From the NCBI RefSeq assembly GCF_036231355.1, contig NZ_CP109496.1, positions 1,240,001 to 1,304,000 of the forward strand: 64,000 bases of DNA. Reading direction: 5' to 3'. Position numbers and translations under genes: made by a program. Positions 28,677 to 35,930 of the stretch are shown here, in pieces; the stretch's first letter is position 1; each line of letters starts with the position of its first letter. The stretch is from Streptomyces sp. NBC_01431. Lineage in GTDB: Bacteria > Actinomycetota > Actinomycetes > Streptomycetales > Streptomycetaceae. The notes under the pieces were generated by a model. That model did not search any database. It was not told where the DNA came from and was given only the letters and a program-made list of their open reading frames with translations.

Positions 28677-29093
28677 TTGTCCACCGTCATCGAGCAGCCC
28701 GTCCAGGTACGCCTGATCGCGTCCGCGCCCCGCATGGAAACCGTGCCCGCGACACTTCGCTACGACCGCGACGACCCCTTCGCCGTGCAGATGGCCTTCC
28801 CTGCTCCGGCCACCCTCGAAGGCGCCGAGGTCGCCTGGGAGTTCGCCCGCGAGCTGCTCGAAGTGGGGATCGAGGCGCCCGCCGGGGTCGGTGACGTGCG
28901 GGTGCGGCCCTACGGTTACGACCGCACGGTGCTGGAGTTCCACGCCCGCGAGGGTGTCGCCATGGTGCACATCCGCACCTCGGAAGTGCGCCGCTTCCTC
29001 AAGCGGGCACACCTCATGGTGCCCCTCGGCGGCGAACACCAGTACCTCGACATGGACGGGGACCTCGCCGCGCTGCTGCGCGACGCCTGCTGA
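28677..29093 (+). CDS. SsgA family sporulation/cell division regulator
   Basis: 138 residues from TTG 28677, with a GGGAGCAGGG purine run upstream. The SsgA-like family is restricted to morphologically complex actinobacteria; its members steer septum placement, peptidoglycan synthesis and spore maturation. Typical segments: PVPATLRYDRDDPFAVQM, EVAWEFARELLEVG, FHAREGVAMVHIRTSEVRRFL. Which SALP paralogue (SsgA-G) it is cannot be settled by eye. Its presence is the best taxonomic marker for Streptomyces in the window. Two overlapping dyads lie upstream. Confidence 0.88.
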   Translation: MSTVIEQPVQVRLIASAPRMETVPATLRYDRDDPFAVQMAFPAPATLEGAEVAWEFARELLEVGIEAPAGVGDVRVRPYGYDRTVLEFHAREGVAMVHIRTSEVRRFLKRAHLMVPLGGEHQYLDMDGDLAALLRDAC

Positions 29094-29120
29094 CCTCCTC
29101 GCAGCCCCCCGCCTCCCCTT

Positions 29121-29133
29121 CCCCCCCCCCCCC
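29121..29133. repeat. Homopolymer C13 tract
   Basis: Thirteen consecutive C after TT, followed by G and C6, just after the SsgA-like gene. Prone to slippage and to sequencing error; not in a gene. Confidence 0.95.
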
Positions 29134-29270
29134 GCCCCCCGCGCCGTCTCCGCTCCTGCCCGATCGCGACGGTGCGCGCCTCCCCCGATCAGGCGGACGC
29201 GTGGGCCGCGGCGCGCGCACTCGCCACGGCGCGGACCCCGGTTCGGCGACCAACTCAGGCGTTAATTCGT

Positions 29271-29299
29271 TTGCGGGCCGCGCGGGTGCGGCGTACGTT
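29271..29299 (+). promoter_or_regulatory. Promoter candidate of ABC-F leader
   Basis: TTGCGG (29271-29276) and TACGTT (29294-29299) with a 17-bp spacer resemble a housekeeping sigma promoter. Transcription would start near 29306 and give an untranslated leader of about 235 nt before the ABC-F start. Confidence 0.5.
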
Positions 29300-29336
29300 C
29301 GTGACTGGCCCTGTTGTCGTCGAACGGAGAAGGACG

Positions 29337-29511
29337 TTGCTCGTCTGAGGACCTGAGACACCGTTTCGCGCGCTCCCTTCCGTGTCGCGCGCCCGGTGTG
29401 ACCTCTGCCTCCGAGCCATGTCCTCCACGACCAGGGCCTTCTTCGCGCCCTGAGCGGTGTCTCAGAACCCCCGTTGCCCTCAGAGCCCCGGCCTCTTCAC
29501 GCCCCGGCTCT
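29337..29511 (+). promoter_or_regulatory. Attenuator-like leader RNA of ABC-F gene
   Basis: CTGAGACACCG (29353-29363) is complementary over 11 bp to CGGTGTCTCAG (29455-29465), and TCTGAGG (29344-29350) to CCTCAGA (29478-29484), so a long-range two-part stem can form. Two tiny ORFs sit at its arms: TTG CTC GTC TGA at 29337 behind GGAGAAGG, and MSSTTRAFFAP at 29418-29453, whose stop abuts the 3' arm. AGAGCC/GGCTCT (29482-29487/29506-29511) followed by CCTTCCTT shares bases with the outer stem and could be a competing terminator. This is the arrangement expected for ribosome-mediated attenuation. Confidence 0.55.
29418..29453 (+). CDS. Leader peptide ORF, 11 residues
   Basis: ATG 29418 encodes MSSTTRAFFAP and stops at 29451-29453, two bases before the 3' arm of the leader stem. 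CCTCCGAGCC upstream is a poor ribosome site, so translation is uncertain. If translated, a ribosome held near the stop would cover the 3' arm of the stem. Confidence 0.35.
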   Translation: MSSTTRAFFAP

Positions 29512-29540
29512 CCTTCCTTCCCCGCAACCGGGAGACCCGT

Positions 29541-31199
29541 ATGTCAACCTTCCCCCTTCAGATCAGCTCGTCCGCGCTGTCCTTCGCGTGGCCGGACGGA
29601 ACCCCCGTCTTCGAGGACTTCCAGCTGGCCGTCGGCCCCGGCCGAACCGGACTCGTCGGCCTCAACGGCTCAGGAAAGTCAACCCTGTTGAAGCTGATCG
29701 CCGGTGATCTGACGCCGACCGAAGGCCATGTCAAGGCCGTCGGCGAGATCGGCTACCTGCCGCAGAACCTGGTGCTCGACACCGCCCTGCGGGTGGACCA
29801 GGCCCTCGGCATCGACGCGGTCCGCGCCGCACTGCACGCCATCGAGGGCGGCGACGCGAACGCGCGGCACTTCGAGACCGTCGGCGACGACTGGGACGTG
29901 GAGGAGCGGGCCCGCGCCACACTCGACCAGCTCGGCCTCGGCGGCATCGGCCTGGACCGCACGATCGGCGAGGTCTCGGGCGGCGAGTCGGTGCTGCTGC
30001 GCCTGGCCGCGCTGCTCCTGCGGCGCCCGGACGTCCTGCTGCTCGACGAGCCGACGAACAACCTGGACCTGCACGCGCGGCAGCGGCTCTACGGCGCGGT
30101 CGACGCCTGGAACGGCGTTCTGCTGGTGGTCAGCCACGACCACGAACTCCTGGACCGCGTCGACCGGATCGCCGATCTGCGCGAGGGCCAACTCACCTGG
30201 TACGGCGGCAACTTCACGGCGTACGAGAGTGCGCTGCGCGCCGAGCAGGAGGCGGCCGAGCGGATGGTGCGGGTCGCCGAGGCCGACGTACAGCGCCAGA
30301 AGCGCGAACTGTCCGACGCCAACGTCAAGTTGGCACGGCGCAAGCGGTACGGGCAGAAGAGTTTCGAGAACAAGGTGGTGCCGAAGATCGTGGCCAACAA
30401 CCGCAGGAGGGAGGCGCAGGTGTCGGCGGGCAAGCACCGCATCCTGCACACCGAACGCCTCGACCAGGCGCGGGAGCGGCTCGACGAGGCGGTGGAGGCG
30501 GTGCGGGACGACGAGGAGATCCGTATCGAGCTGCCGTACACCAAGGTGCATCCGGGGCGCGCCGTGCTGACCCTGCGGGACCTCCAACTCCCTTACGGGG
30601 CACGCGTAAAGGGAGAGCTTGAGGTACGCGGGCCGGAGCGGATCGCACTCGTGGGACGCAACGGGTCGGGCAAGACGACGTTGCTCAGGACGCTCGCCGG
30701 GCAGCTGGCGCCGGTCGCGGGCGAGGCGGCCGCGCATGTTCCGCTGCGGTTCCTGCCGCAACGGCTCGATGTGCTCGACGACGCGCTGAGCGTGGTGGAG
30801 AACGTGGCCCGGTACGCGCCCGGCGCCACGGACAACGCCATCCGGGCGCGCCTCGCGCGCTTCCTGTTCAAGGGACCCCGGGCCGCCCGGCCGGCCGGGA
30901 CGCTCTCGGGCGGTGAGCGGTTCCGGGCCGCGCTCGCGGCGCTGCTGCTCGCGGAGCCCGCACCGCAGCTCCTCATGCTGGACGAGCCCACGAACAACCT
31001 GGACATGGCGAGCGTGCGGGCCCTGACGGCCGCGCTCGACGCCTACGAGGGCGCGCTGATCGTGGCGAGTCACGATGTGCCGTTCCTGGAGTCGATCGGG
31101 GTCACGCGGTGGCTGCTGCTCGACGGCGGGCTCACCGACACCACGGCCGAAGCGGTGCGGGACGGGGCCGCCGCGGGCTCCAGAGGGGCGGGCGACTAG
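29541..31199 (+). CDS. ABC-F family ATPase, probably antibiotic-responsive
   Basis: 552 residues from ATG 29541 (GGGAGA upstream). Two cassettes: Walker A GLNGSGKST (about 39-47), signature VSGGESVLL, Walker B LLLDEPTNN; then GRNGSGKTT, LSGGERFRA and LMLDEPTNN. The inter-cassette linker (about 225-345) is rich in Arg/Lys/Gln with KLARRKRYGQKSFENKVVPK, long enough to reach the ribosomal peptidyl-transferase centre. No membrane segment. It differs clearly from the ABC-F protein at 3637. The structured leader with tiny ORFs argues for induction by translation-inhibiting antibiotics and hence a ribosome-protection role; this is inference. Confidence 0.9.
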   Translation: MSTFPLQISSSALSFAWPDGTPVFEDFQLAVGPGRTGLVGLNGSGKSTLLKLIAGDLTPTEGHVKAVGEIGYLPQNLVLDTALRVDQALGIDAVRAALHAIEGGDANARHFETVGDDWDVEERARATLDQLGLGGIGLDRTIGEVSGGESVLLRLAALLLRRPDVLLLDEPTNNLDLHARQRLYGAVDAWNGVLLVVSHDHELLDRVDRIADLREGQLTWYGGNFTAYESALRAEQEAAERMVRVAEADVQRQKRELSDANVKLARRKRYGQKSFENKVVPKIVANNRRREAQVSAGKHRILHTERLDQARERLDEAVEAVRDDEEIRIELPYTKVHPGRAVLTLRDLQLPYGARVKGELEVRGPERIALVGRNGSGKTTLLRTLAGQLAPVAGEAAAHVPLRFLPQRLDVLDDALSVVENVARYAPGATDNAIRARLARFLFKGPRAARPAGTLSGGERFRAALAALLLAEPAPQLLMLDEPTNNLDMASVRALTAALDAYEGALIVASHDVPFLESIGVTRWLLLDGGLTDTTAEAVRDGAAAGSRGAGD

Positions 31200-31302
31200 T
31201 GACTTGTCTCTCGGGTCCACGGTGACGACCTGCACCTATAACAGAACGTAAACGGACGAAGGGGAGGGTGGGCTTGGCCTGGGGCTTACGGCCGCCTTAA
31301 CC

Positions 31303-31331
31303 TACGGTCTCGTAACCTACGAATGCGTAGG
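31303..31331. promoter_or_regulatory. Tandem operator candidates upstream of desaturase
   Basis: CCTACG-AATG-CGTAGG (31316-31331) is a perfect dyad. A weaker copy, TACG-GTCT-CGTA (31303-31314), precedes it by about 15 bp with the same AACCTACG left half. They lie 42-70 bp before the desaturase start and probably bind two dimers of a TetR-type lipid regulator. Confidence 0.5.
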
Positions 31332-31372
31332 TATGCCTACCGTCCCCGTTCCCGTCCCCCTGGAGCAACCCC

Positions 31373-32341
31373 GTGACGATCACTTCTCCCCACCTCGGCA
31401 GTTCGGACGCGTGGACCGACGCCCGACTGCTGTTCGCGCTGGAAGAGGTAGTCGAAAAGGAGCTCAACCGGCACCTCAAGGTCGCCAAGGACTGGATGCC
31501 GCACGAGTACGTGCCGTGGTCGGACGCCCGCAACTTCCCCGGCCTCTTCGAGGACGGCGAAGCGTGGGTGCCGCAGCAGTCCAAGGTCACGGACATCGGC
31601 AAGATCGCCCTGGTGGTCAATCTGCTCACCGAGGACAACCTGCCCAGCTACCACCACGAGATCGCGTCGCTGTTCGGCCGGGACGGCGCCTGGGGCACCT
31701 GGGTGCACCGCTGGACCGCCGAGGAGGGCCGCCACGGCATCGTGATGCGGGACTACCTGCTCGCCTCGCGGGCGGTGGACCCGGACAAGCTGGAACAGTT
31801 CCGGATGGCGCACATGAGCGAGGGCTTCGAGTCGGACAACCGGCACTCGATGCTGCACTCGGTCGCCTACGTCGCCTTCCAGGAGCTGGCGACCCGCGTC
31901 TCGCACCGCAACACCGGCCACCAGTCGGGCGACCCGGTCTGTGACCGGATGCTCGCGCGGATCGCGACCGACGAGAACCTGCACATGGTCTTCTACCGCA
32001 ACCTGCTCGGCGCGGCCTTCGAAATCGCCCCGGACCTGACCATGCAGTCGGTCCGCGATGTCGTCGTGGACTTCCGGATGCCCGGTCACGGCATGCCGGG
32101 CTTCGAGCGCGCGGCCGCCCAGATGGCGATCGGCGAGATCTACAACATGCGGATCCACCACGACGACGTCCTGCAGCCGGTGCTGCGCTTCCTCAAGGTC
32201 CTGGAGATCGACGGGCTCGGCCCGGAGGGTCTCAAGGCGCAGGAGGAGCTCGGCATGTACATGGGCGGGCTCAACGCCGAGGCGACCAAGTTCGACGAGA
32301 AGCTGGCCGCACGCAAGGCGCGGATGGCCGCGCGCGGCTGA
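31373..32341 (+). CDS. Acyl-ACP desaturase (ferritin-like di-iron)
   Basis: 322 residues from GTG 31373 (GGAG upstream). Soluble stearoyl-ACP-desaturase family: di-iron ligands in the two ExxH motifs EEGRH (Glu118/His121) and DENLH (Glu201/His204), with further acids around residues 88-95 and Glu171. It should introduce a cis double bond into acyl-ACP with O2 and ferredoxin. HEYVPWSDARNFP near the N-terminus is typical of the actinobacterial DesA group. Streptomyces membranes are mostly saturated, so regulated use (cold, lipid supply) is plausible and fits the tandem operator upstream. Confidence 0.93.
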   Translation: MTITSPHLGSSDAWTDARLLFALEEVVEKELNRHLKVAKDWMPHEYVPWSDARNFPGLFEDGEAWVPQQSKVTDIGKIALVVNLLTEDNLPSYHHEIASLFGRDGAWGTWVHRWTAEEGRHGIVMRDYLLASRAVDPDKLEQFRMAHMSEGFESDNRHSMLHSVAYVAFQELATRVSHRNTGHQSGDPVCDRMLARIATDENLHMVFYRNLLGAAFEIAPDLTMQSVRDVVVDFRMPGHGMPGFERAAAQMAIGEIYNMRIHHDDVLQPVLRFLKVLEIDGLGPEGLKAQEELGMYMGGLNAEATKFDEKLAARKARMAARG

Positions 32342-32433
32342 GCCCCTTTCGTCCCTCTGGAGGTGAGCGGCTCCCGGCCGCGCAGCGGGAAGCGGCCCAC
32401 GTTGGCGAGCGAGTCCGCGCCGGTGAGGCTGAC

Positions 32434-32470
32434 CGGCGCCGGGCGGGCCGGCATGGACCGCCCGGCGCCG
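32434..32470. terminator. Terminator between desaturase and WhiB-like genes
   Basis: A perfect 13-bp stem, CGGCGCCGGGCGG (32434-32446) with its complement at 32458-32470, and an 11-nt loop, between convergent genes. Confidence 0.75.
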
Positions 32471-32502
32471 CGCCGCCGGTGGACCTCGCCGGTCGGGAGC
32501 GG

Positions 32503-32763
32503 TCAGCGCTGCCGGGTGCGCTGGAGGCGGAGCCGCTCCTTCTCGGAGAGGCCGCCCCACACGCCGAACCGCTCGTCGTTGGCCAGCGCGTACTCCAGGC
32601 AGGCCAGCCGCTCGTCGCAGGCTCCGCAGAGCTGCTTGGCCTCGCGCGTCGAGCTGCCTGGGGCGGGGAAGAAGAACTCGGCTCCCGCCTGGGCGCACAA
32701 CGCGCTCTCCTGCCAGGCGAGTTCGGGCCCGGTGGTGATCGTGTCGTTCAGCATGTGTTCCAC
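32503..32763 (-). CDS. WhiB family iron-sulfur regulator
   Basis: 86 residues from GTG 32763, or 83 from ATG 32754, which has GGA 4 bp upstream. The four iron-sulfur cysteines are Cys23, 46, 49 and 55 (LCGAC spacing CxxC), followed by the GVWGG turn and a basic tail ERLRLQRTRQR. WQESALCAQ, STREAKQLC and CLEYALANDERFGVWGG are closer to WhiB itself than to WhiD, WblA or WblC, but identity with developmental WhiB cannot be proved here. WhiB proteins bind a [4Fe-4S] cluster and the housekeeping sigma factor. Confidence 0.92.
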   Translation of the reverse strand: MEHMLNDTITTGPELAWQESALCAQAGAEFFFPAPGSSTREAKQLCGACDERLACLEYALANDERFGVWGGLSEKERLRLQRTRQR

Positions 32764-32888
32764 AGTGCCCGAAGCTGATCAACGTCCGGTCAACGAACGT
32801 TGAACGCCGCCTGGGCCGGGCCGGCGCTCACCGTCCTCGCGGTCCCCGGGACTCGGCGCCTCCGGGCTGCCGCGGTGACCGGCATCCG

Positions 32889-33680
32889 CTACGACGACGC
32901 CATCGAGCTCTTGATGACGGCGAAGCGGGCGCCGTGCGGGTCGGCGAGTTTGGCGAGCCGGCCCACGCCCTCCACATCCGTCGGCGCCATGCGGACCGTT
33001 CCGCCGAGCTCCTGGGCCCTGGCGGTGATCGCGTCGGTGTCGGCCACTTCGAAGTAGGGCATCCAGTACGCCCCGGCCTCGACCTCCAGCGGGTCGCTGT
33101 CGAGCGGGACGACACCGCCGAACATCGAGTCGGGCCCGGCGCCCGAGGGGTTCACCGTCGTGTAGGTGCCGCCGGGGAAGGGTACGTCCGTGGTTTCCCA
33201 GCCGAACACCGTGTGGTAGAACGCGGTGGCCGCCTGGACGTCCGGCGTGTACAGCTCGATCCAGCCCAGCATGTTCTCCTCGTTGGTGGATTCCATACCG
33301 GCCATCTGGCCGGGCTGCCACGCCGAGAAGCCGACGCCGGCCGGATCGCGGAAGGACGCGCTGCGGCCGAGCTCCATGACGTCCACGGGTTCGTGGGTGA
33401 CGCTGCCGCCGCCCTGTTCGACGGACTTGGCCGTGGCATCGGCGTCCGGGGTCCGGAAGTACACGTTCCAGGCCGGCGCGCTCTGCTCGGGGGGCACCGT
33501 CATGCCGCCCGCGATGGTCTTGCCGGCGGCCTGGAAAGTGCCGTATCCGCCGACTTCGGGCCCGCCGGGCCGCATGGTCCAGCCGAAGAGGCCGGTGTAG
33601 AACGCGGCTGCGGCGTCGAGGTCCGGGGTGGCCAGATCGATCCAGCTGGGAGAACCCGTGACATAACGGGTGGTGAGCAT
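32889..33680 (-). CDS. VOC family protein, two glyoxalase-fold domains
   Basis: 263 residues with two vicinal-oxygen-chelate repeats (about 8-125 and 138-258). Each begins with a ligand-bearing strand (PSWIDLATPDLDAAAAFYTG; GWIELYTPDVQAATAFYHTV) and has a FGW turn. The usual first His of glyoxalases is replaced by Asp or Glu, and DPAG and DPHGA mark the ends. The substrate is unknown; such proteins include resistance and isomerase enzymes. GAAGGAG lies 6 bp before ATG 33680. Confidence 0.85.
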   Translation of the reverse strand: MLTTRYVTGSPSWIDLATPDLDAAAAFYTGLFGWTMRPGGPEVGGYGTFQAAGKTIAGGMTVPPEQSAPAWNVYFRTPDADATAKSVEQGGGSVTHEPVDVMELGRSASFRDPAGVGFSAWQPGQMAGMESTNEENMLGWIELYTPDVQAATAFYHTVFGWETTDVPFPGGTYTTVNPSGAGPDSMFGGVVPLDSDPLEVEAGAYWMPYFEVADTDAITARAQELGGTVRMAPTDVEGVGRLAKLADPHGARFAVIKSSMASS

Positions 33681-33784
33681 GGTGAGCTCCTTCGTGTGTC
33701 CCGTTGTCCTGCGTTTCCGAGTCTTGCACCGGGCACTGACAACGCGGCGCGAGCGCCCTCGCGGGCATGCGGAAGCGGGGCCCG

Positions 33785-34801
33785 CTATTTCTCCTTCGCG
33801 GCCCGGCTCGGCTGAACGCGTTTGGGCTCGCCCGGCATCTTGGGGTAGTCCGGCGGATAGGGCATGTCGCCCAGTTCGTGGTCGTGCTCGTCCCGTTCGG
33901 CGAGTTCCAGCAGCGGTTCAAGACCGAAGGCGTGGTCGTCCATGTCCGCGTGGAGGTCGCCGAGTTCGGCGTACCGCGCGGGCATCGTCCGCAGGTCGAA
34001 GTCCTTGGGGTGTACGTCGTCCAGTTCGTCCCAGCGCAGTGGAGCCGAGACCGGGGCGTGCGGCTTGGGTCGCACCGAGTAGGCGGAGGCGATGGTGCGG
34101 TCGCGGGCGGTCTGGTTGTAGTCCACGAAGATCCGCTCGCCGCGCTCCTCCTTCCACCAGGCGGTGGTGACCCGGCCCGCCATGCGCCGCTCCAGCTCAC
34201 GGCCGATCGCGATGGCGCAGCGGCGCACCTCGGTGAACGTCCAGCGGGGTTCGATCGGGACGAAGACGTGGATGCCGCGCCCGCCGGAGGTCTTGGGCCA
34301 TCCCGTGATGCCCAACTCGCCCAGCAGCGCCCGCAGTTCGTGGGCGACCGGCACCGCGTCATCAAAGTCGGTGCCGGGCTGCGGGTCCAGGTCGATGCGG
34401 AGTTCGTCGGGATGGTCGGTGTCCTCGCGCCGCACCGGCCAGGGGTGGAAGGTCAGGCAGCCGAGCTGCGCCGCCCACAGGACGGCGGCGGGCTCGGTGG
34501 GGCAGATCTCGTCCGCGTGCCGGCCGCTGGGGAAGGCGATCCGTGCCGTGGGGATCCAGTCGGGGACGTTCTTGGGGGCCCGCTTCTGGAAGAACGACTC
34601 GCCGTCGATGCCGTCGGGGTAGCGCTCCAGCGTGGTGGGACGGTCGCGCAAGGCGCGCGTGATGCCGTCCGCGACGGCCAGGTAGTAGTTCGCCACGTCC
34701 AGCTTGGTGTAGCCGGAGCCGGGAAAGTACACCTTGTCCGGATTGGAGAGCCGGACGGTTCGCCCGCCCACCTCCAGCTCGATAGCCTCGCCCTTGCCCA
34801 T
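33785..34801 (-). CDS. LigD-type DNA polymerase/primase domain protein
   Basis: 338 residues from ATG 34801; a GTG at 34810 would add three. It is the stand-alone polymerase domain of bacterial non-homologous end joining (archaeo-eukaryotic primase fold). Metal ligands lie in RIDLDPQPG (about 138-146), the nucleotide-binding GGRGIHVFVP (about 176-185) and FVDYNQ. ERYPDGIDGESFFQK is family-typical. It should fill gaps with ribonucleotides at broken ends. It is divergent from an ATP-dependent ligase 55 bp away, so the LigD functions are split over two genes with a shared promoter region. Confidence 0.9.
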   Translation of the reverse strand: MGKGEAIELEVGGRTVRLSNPDKVYFPGSGYTKLDVANYYLAVADGITRALRDRPTTLERYPDGIDGESFFQKRAPKNVPDWIPTARIAFPSGRHADEICPTEPAAVLWAAQLGCLTFHPWPVRREDTDHPDELRIDLDPQPGTDFDDAVPVAHELRALLGELGITGWPKTSGGRGIHVFVPIEPRWTFTEVRRCAIAIGRELERRMAGRVTTAWWKEERGERIFVDYNQTARDRTIASAYSVRPKPHAPVSAPLRWDELDDVHPKDFDLRTMPARYAELGDLHADMDDHAFGLEPLLELAERDEHDHELGDMPYPPDYPKMPGEPKRVQPSRAAKEK

Positions 34802-34856
34802 GCAGGCCACGGTAGGCGGAGGGCATCAATGCCGCATATCGGTGAGAATCGATTGT

Positions 34857-35930
34857 ATGGATCTCCCGGTGATGCCACCCGTGAAGCCGATGCTCGCCAA
34901 GTCCGTGGCGAGGATTCCGCCCGGCATGCAGTACGAGGCGAAGTGGGACGGGTTCAGGGCGATCGTGCACCGAGACGGTCCGGAAATCGTCATCGGCAGC
35001 CGCAACGGCAAGCCGCTGACCCGCTACTTTCCCGAACTGGCCGAGGCTCTCGTGGAGCGCCTGCCCAGGCGCTGCGTCGTGGACGGCGAGATCGTCATCG
35101 CCCATGAGGGACGGCTCGACTTCGACCGGCTCACCGAGCGCATCCATCCCGCGGCCTCCCGGGTGAAGCTGCTCGCAGAACGGACCCCGGCGAGTTTCAT
35201 CGCCTTCGACCTGCTGGCCCTCGGCGACGCCTCGCTCCTGGACACCCCGCAGGCCGAGCGGCGGTCGGCGCTCGAAAAGGCCCTGGACGGGGTCACCGCG
35301 CCGGTACACCTGGCGCCCGCGACGACGGACGTGGAGGTGGCCCGGATGTGGTTCGACCAGTACGAGGGCGCCGGACTCGACGGCGTGGTCGCCAAGCCGC
35401 TCGACCTCCCCTACCGGCCCGACGCCCGCCTCATGTACAAGATCAAACACGAGCGCACGGCGGATGTCGTGGTGGCCGGATACCGCCACCACAAGAGCGG
35501 CCCGGTGGTCGGCTCGCTCCTGCTCGGCCTGTACGACACGACGGGCAGCCTCCAGCACGTCGGGGTGTGCGCCGCCTTCCCGATGAAGCGGCGCGCCGAG
35601 CTCATCGAGGAGCTGGCTCCGCTGCTCATGGACGACCCGGTGGCCCAGGGCCATCCCTGGGCGGCCTGGGCCGAGGAAGCGGCGCACGAGAGCGCCCGGC
35701 TGCCCGGTGCGACGAGCCGCTGGACCGGCAAGAAGGACCTGTCGTGGGTGGCGGTGCGGCCGGACCTGGTGGCGGAGGTCGCGTACGACCACATGGAGGG
35801 CGACCGGTTCCGGCACACCGCGCAGTTCCGGCGCTGGCGCCCGGACCGCACCCCGGCGAGCTGCACCTACGCCCAGCTGGAGGAGCCGGTCCGCTACGAC
35901 CTGGCGGAGGTCTTGTCAGGGGGTGGGTGA
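34857..35930 (+). CDS. ATP-dependent DNA ligase (LigD-ligase/LigC type)
   Basis: 357 residues from ATG 34857. The nucleotidyl-transfer lysine is Lys29 in YEAKWDGFRA. Further motifs: SRNGKPLTRYFPE (III-like), VVDGEIVIAH, FIAFDLLA, DGVVAKPL and MYKIKHERTADVVVAGYR (IV-V), then an OB-fold from about 215. No polymerase or nuclease domain is attached. It is divergent from the polymerase-domain gene, and its 3' end overlaps the mce-operon transglycosylase gene by 15 bp. Ku is not encoded in this window. Confidence 0.92.
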   Translation: MDLPVMPPVKPMLAKSVARIPPGMQYEAKWDGFRAIVHRDGPEIVIGSRNGKPLTRYFPELAEALVERLPRRCVVDGEIVIAHEGRLDFDRLTERIHPAASRVKLLAERTPASFIAFDLLALGDASLLDTPQAERRSALEKALDGVTAPVHLAPATTDVEVARMWFDQYEGAGLDGVVAKPLDLPYRPDARLMYKIKHERTADVVVAGYRHHKSGPVVGSLLLGLYDTTGSLQHVGVCAAFPMKRRAELIEELAPLLMDDPVAQGHPWAAWAEEAAHESARLPGATSRWTGKKDLSWVAVRPDLVAEVAYDHMEGDRFRHTAQFRRWRPDRTPASCTYAQLEEPVRYDLAEVLSGGG

